A stretch of 64,000 nucleotides of DNA from CAINDI01 sp037127585 (GTDB taxonomy: Bacteria > Verrucomicrobiota > Verrucomicrobiia > Palsa-1439). A model generated the notes under the pieces. That model did not search any database, had not been told where the DNA came from, and worked only from the letters and a program-made list of their open reading frames with translations. Positions within the stretch are counted from its first letter, which is position 1. The number at the start of each line of letters is the position of its first letter. The position numbers and the translations under genes are program-made. Below, piece by piece: positions 63,903 to 64,000 of the stretch. Where the stretch lies: contig JBAXYB010000001.1 of the NCBI GenBank assembly GCA_037127585.1, positions 24,066 to 88,065 of the forward strand, written 5' to 3'.

Positions 63903-64000
63903 GGTTGGTCGCATCTCGAAACAATGTCCGCCAACCCGCCGGGGAGCTACGAAAAGGATCCGGTCCGGGTTTACCGGGAGTTTCAGCTTCAGTCCGGGGT
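63903..64000 (+). pseudogene. Start of a second copy of the UROD-like gene, 5' end missing
   Basis: Bases 63906-64000 match 58093-58187 with about five mismatches in 95, and the final 57 are identical. The encoded residues are WSHLETMSANPPGSYEKDPV and onward. The first 42 or so codons of the gene are absent, replaced by the IS1380 fragment. The copy runs off the window end, so its remaining length is unknown. Confidence 0.85.

Overview
This 64 kb window is high-GC bacterial DNA. It most resembles the PVC group, with Verrucomicrobiota the best guess and Kiritimatiellota or Lentisphaerota possible. The grounds are: PEP-CTERM sorting tails (one intact, one fragment); a giant beta-helical surface protein; a C-terminal FYRVRVVTP tail like those of Verrucomicrobiota secreted proteins; many glycosidases (GH3, GH29, GH42-like, GH78, GH94, GH127); and many phytanoyl-CoA-dioxygenase-like, UROD-like and Gfo/Idh/MocA proteins. 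No rRNA, tRNA or CRISPR array was seen. All family calls come from reading translated sequence, without database searches.

Layout. 0-10.3 kb: gene remnants (PEP-CTERM tail, frameshifted LacI regulator, AraC and P-type ATPase fragments, broken GH3) around one large intact gene for a 1,756-residue PEP-CTERM surface protein. That gene has a consensus-like promoter followed by a perfect LacI-type palindrome. 10.4-15.5 kb: AraC regulator divergent from a ROK-PIG-L pair, then a fused aminotransferase/oxidoreductase remnant and an IS5-family transposase. 15.5-26.8 kb: polysaccharide genes (large secreted protein with a CBM9-like end, GH29 fucosidase, broken esterase, GH78-like rhamnosidase), an SSS-family Na+ symporter and an exported histidine phosphatase. 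26.9-36 kb: a broken secreted GH123/DUF6067-like gene, then a tight four-gene operon: FG-GAP secreted protein, membrane-anchored PQQ-like propeller, PEP-synthase-like dikinase without the PEP-binding barrel, and a DUF106/EMC3-like membrane protein. This operon is the best candidate for an undescribed system. 36-46.4 kb: more remnants, a streptothricin-acetyltransferase-like GNAT, a PhyH-UROD pair cut by an internally deleted IS4-type element whose inverted repeats are visible, a GH42-like gene and a GH94 phosphorylase. 46.4-60 kb: one co-directional run of eleven intact genes that looks like a catabolic operon for an unidentified sugar or polyol (class III aminotransferase, alanine dehydrogenase, DeoR regulator, two Gfo/Idh/MocA, FGGY kinase, amidohydrolase, sugar isomerase, HisD-like dehydrogenase, UROD-like, PhyH). 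60-64 kb: a mosaic of fragments, a GH127 gene, transposase fragments, and the start of a second copy of the UROD gene running off the end.

Two themes run through the window. First, decay: there are over a dozen truncated, frameshifted or chimeric genes, several of them relics of families that also have an intact copy here. Two frameshifts lie in 7-G runs, so sequencing error must be excluded. Second, a recurrent 12-bp LacI-type motif (TTAAACGATTGA-like) lies upstream of several glycan or secreted-protein genes and could mark one regulon.
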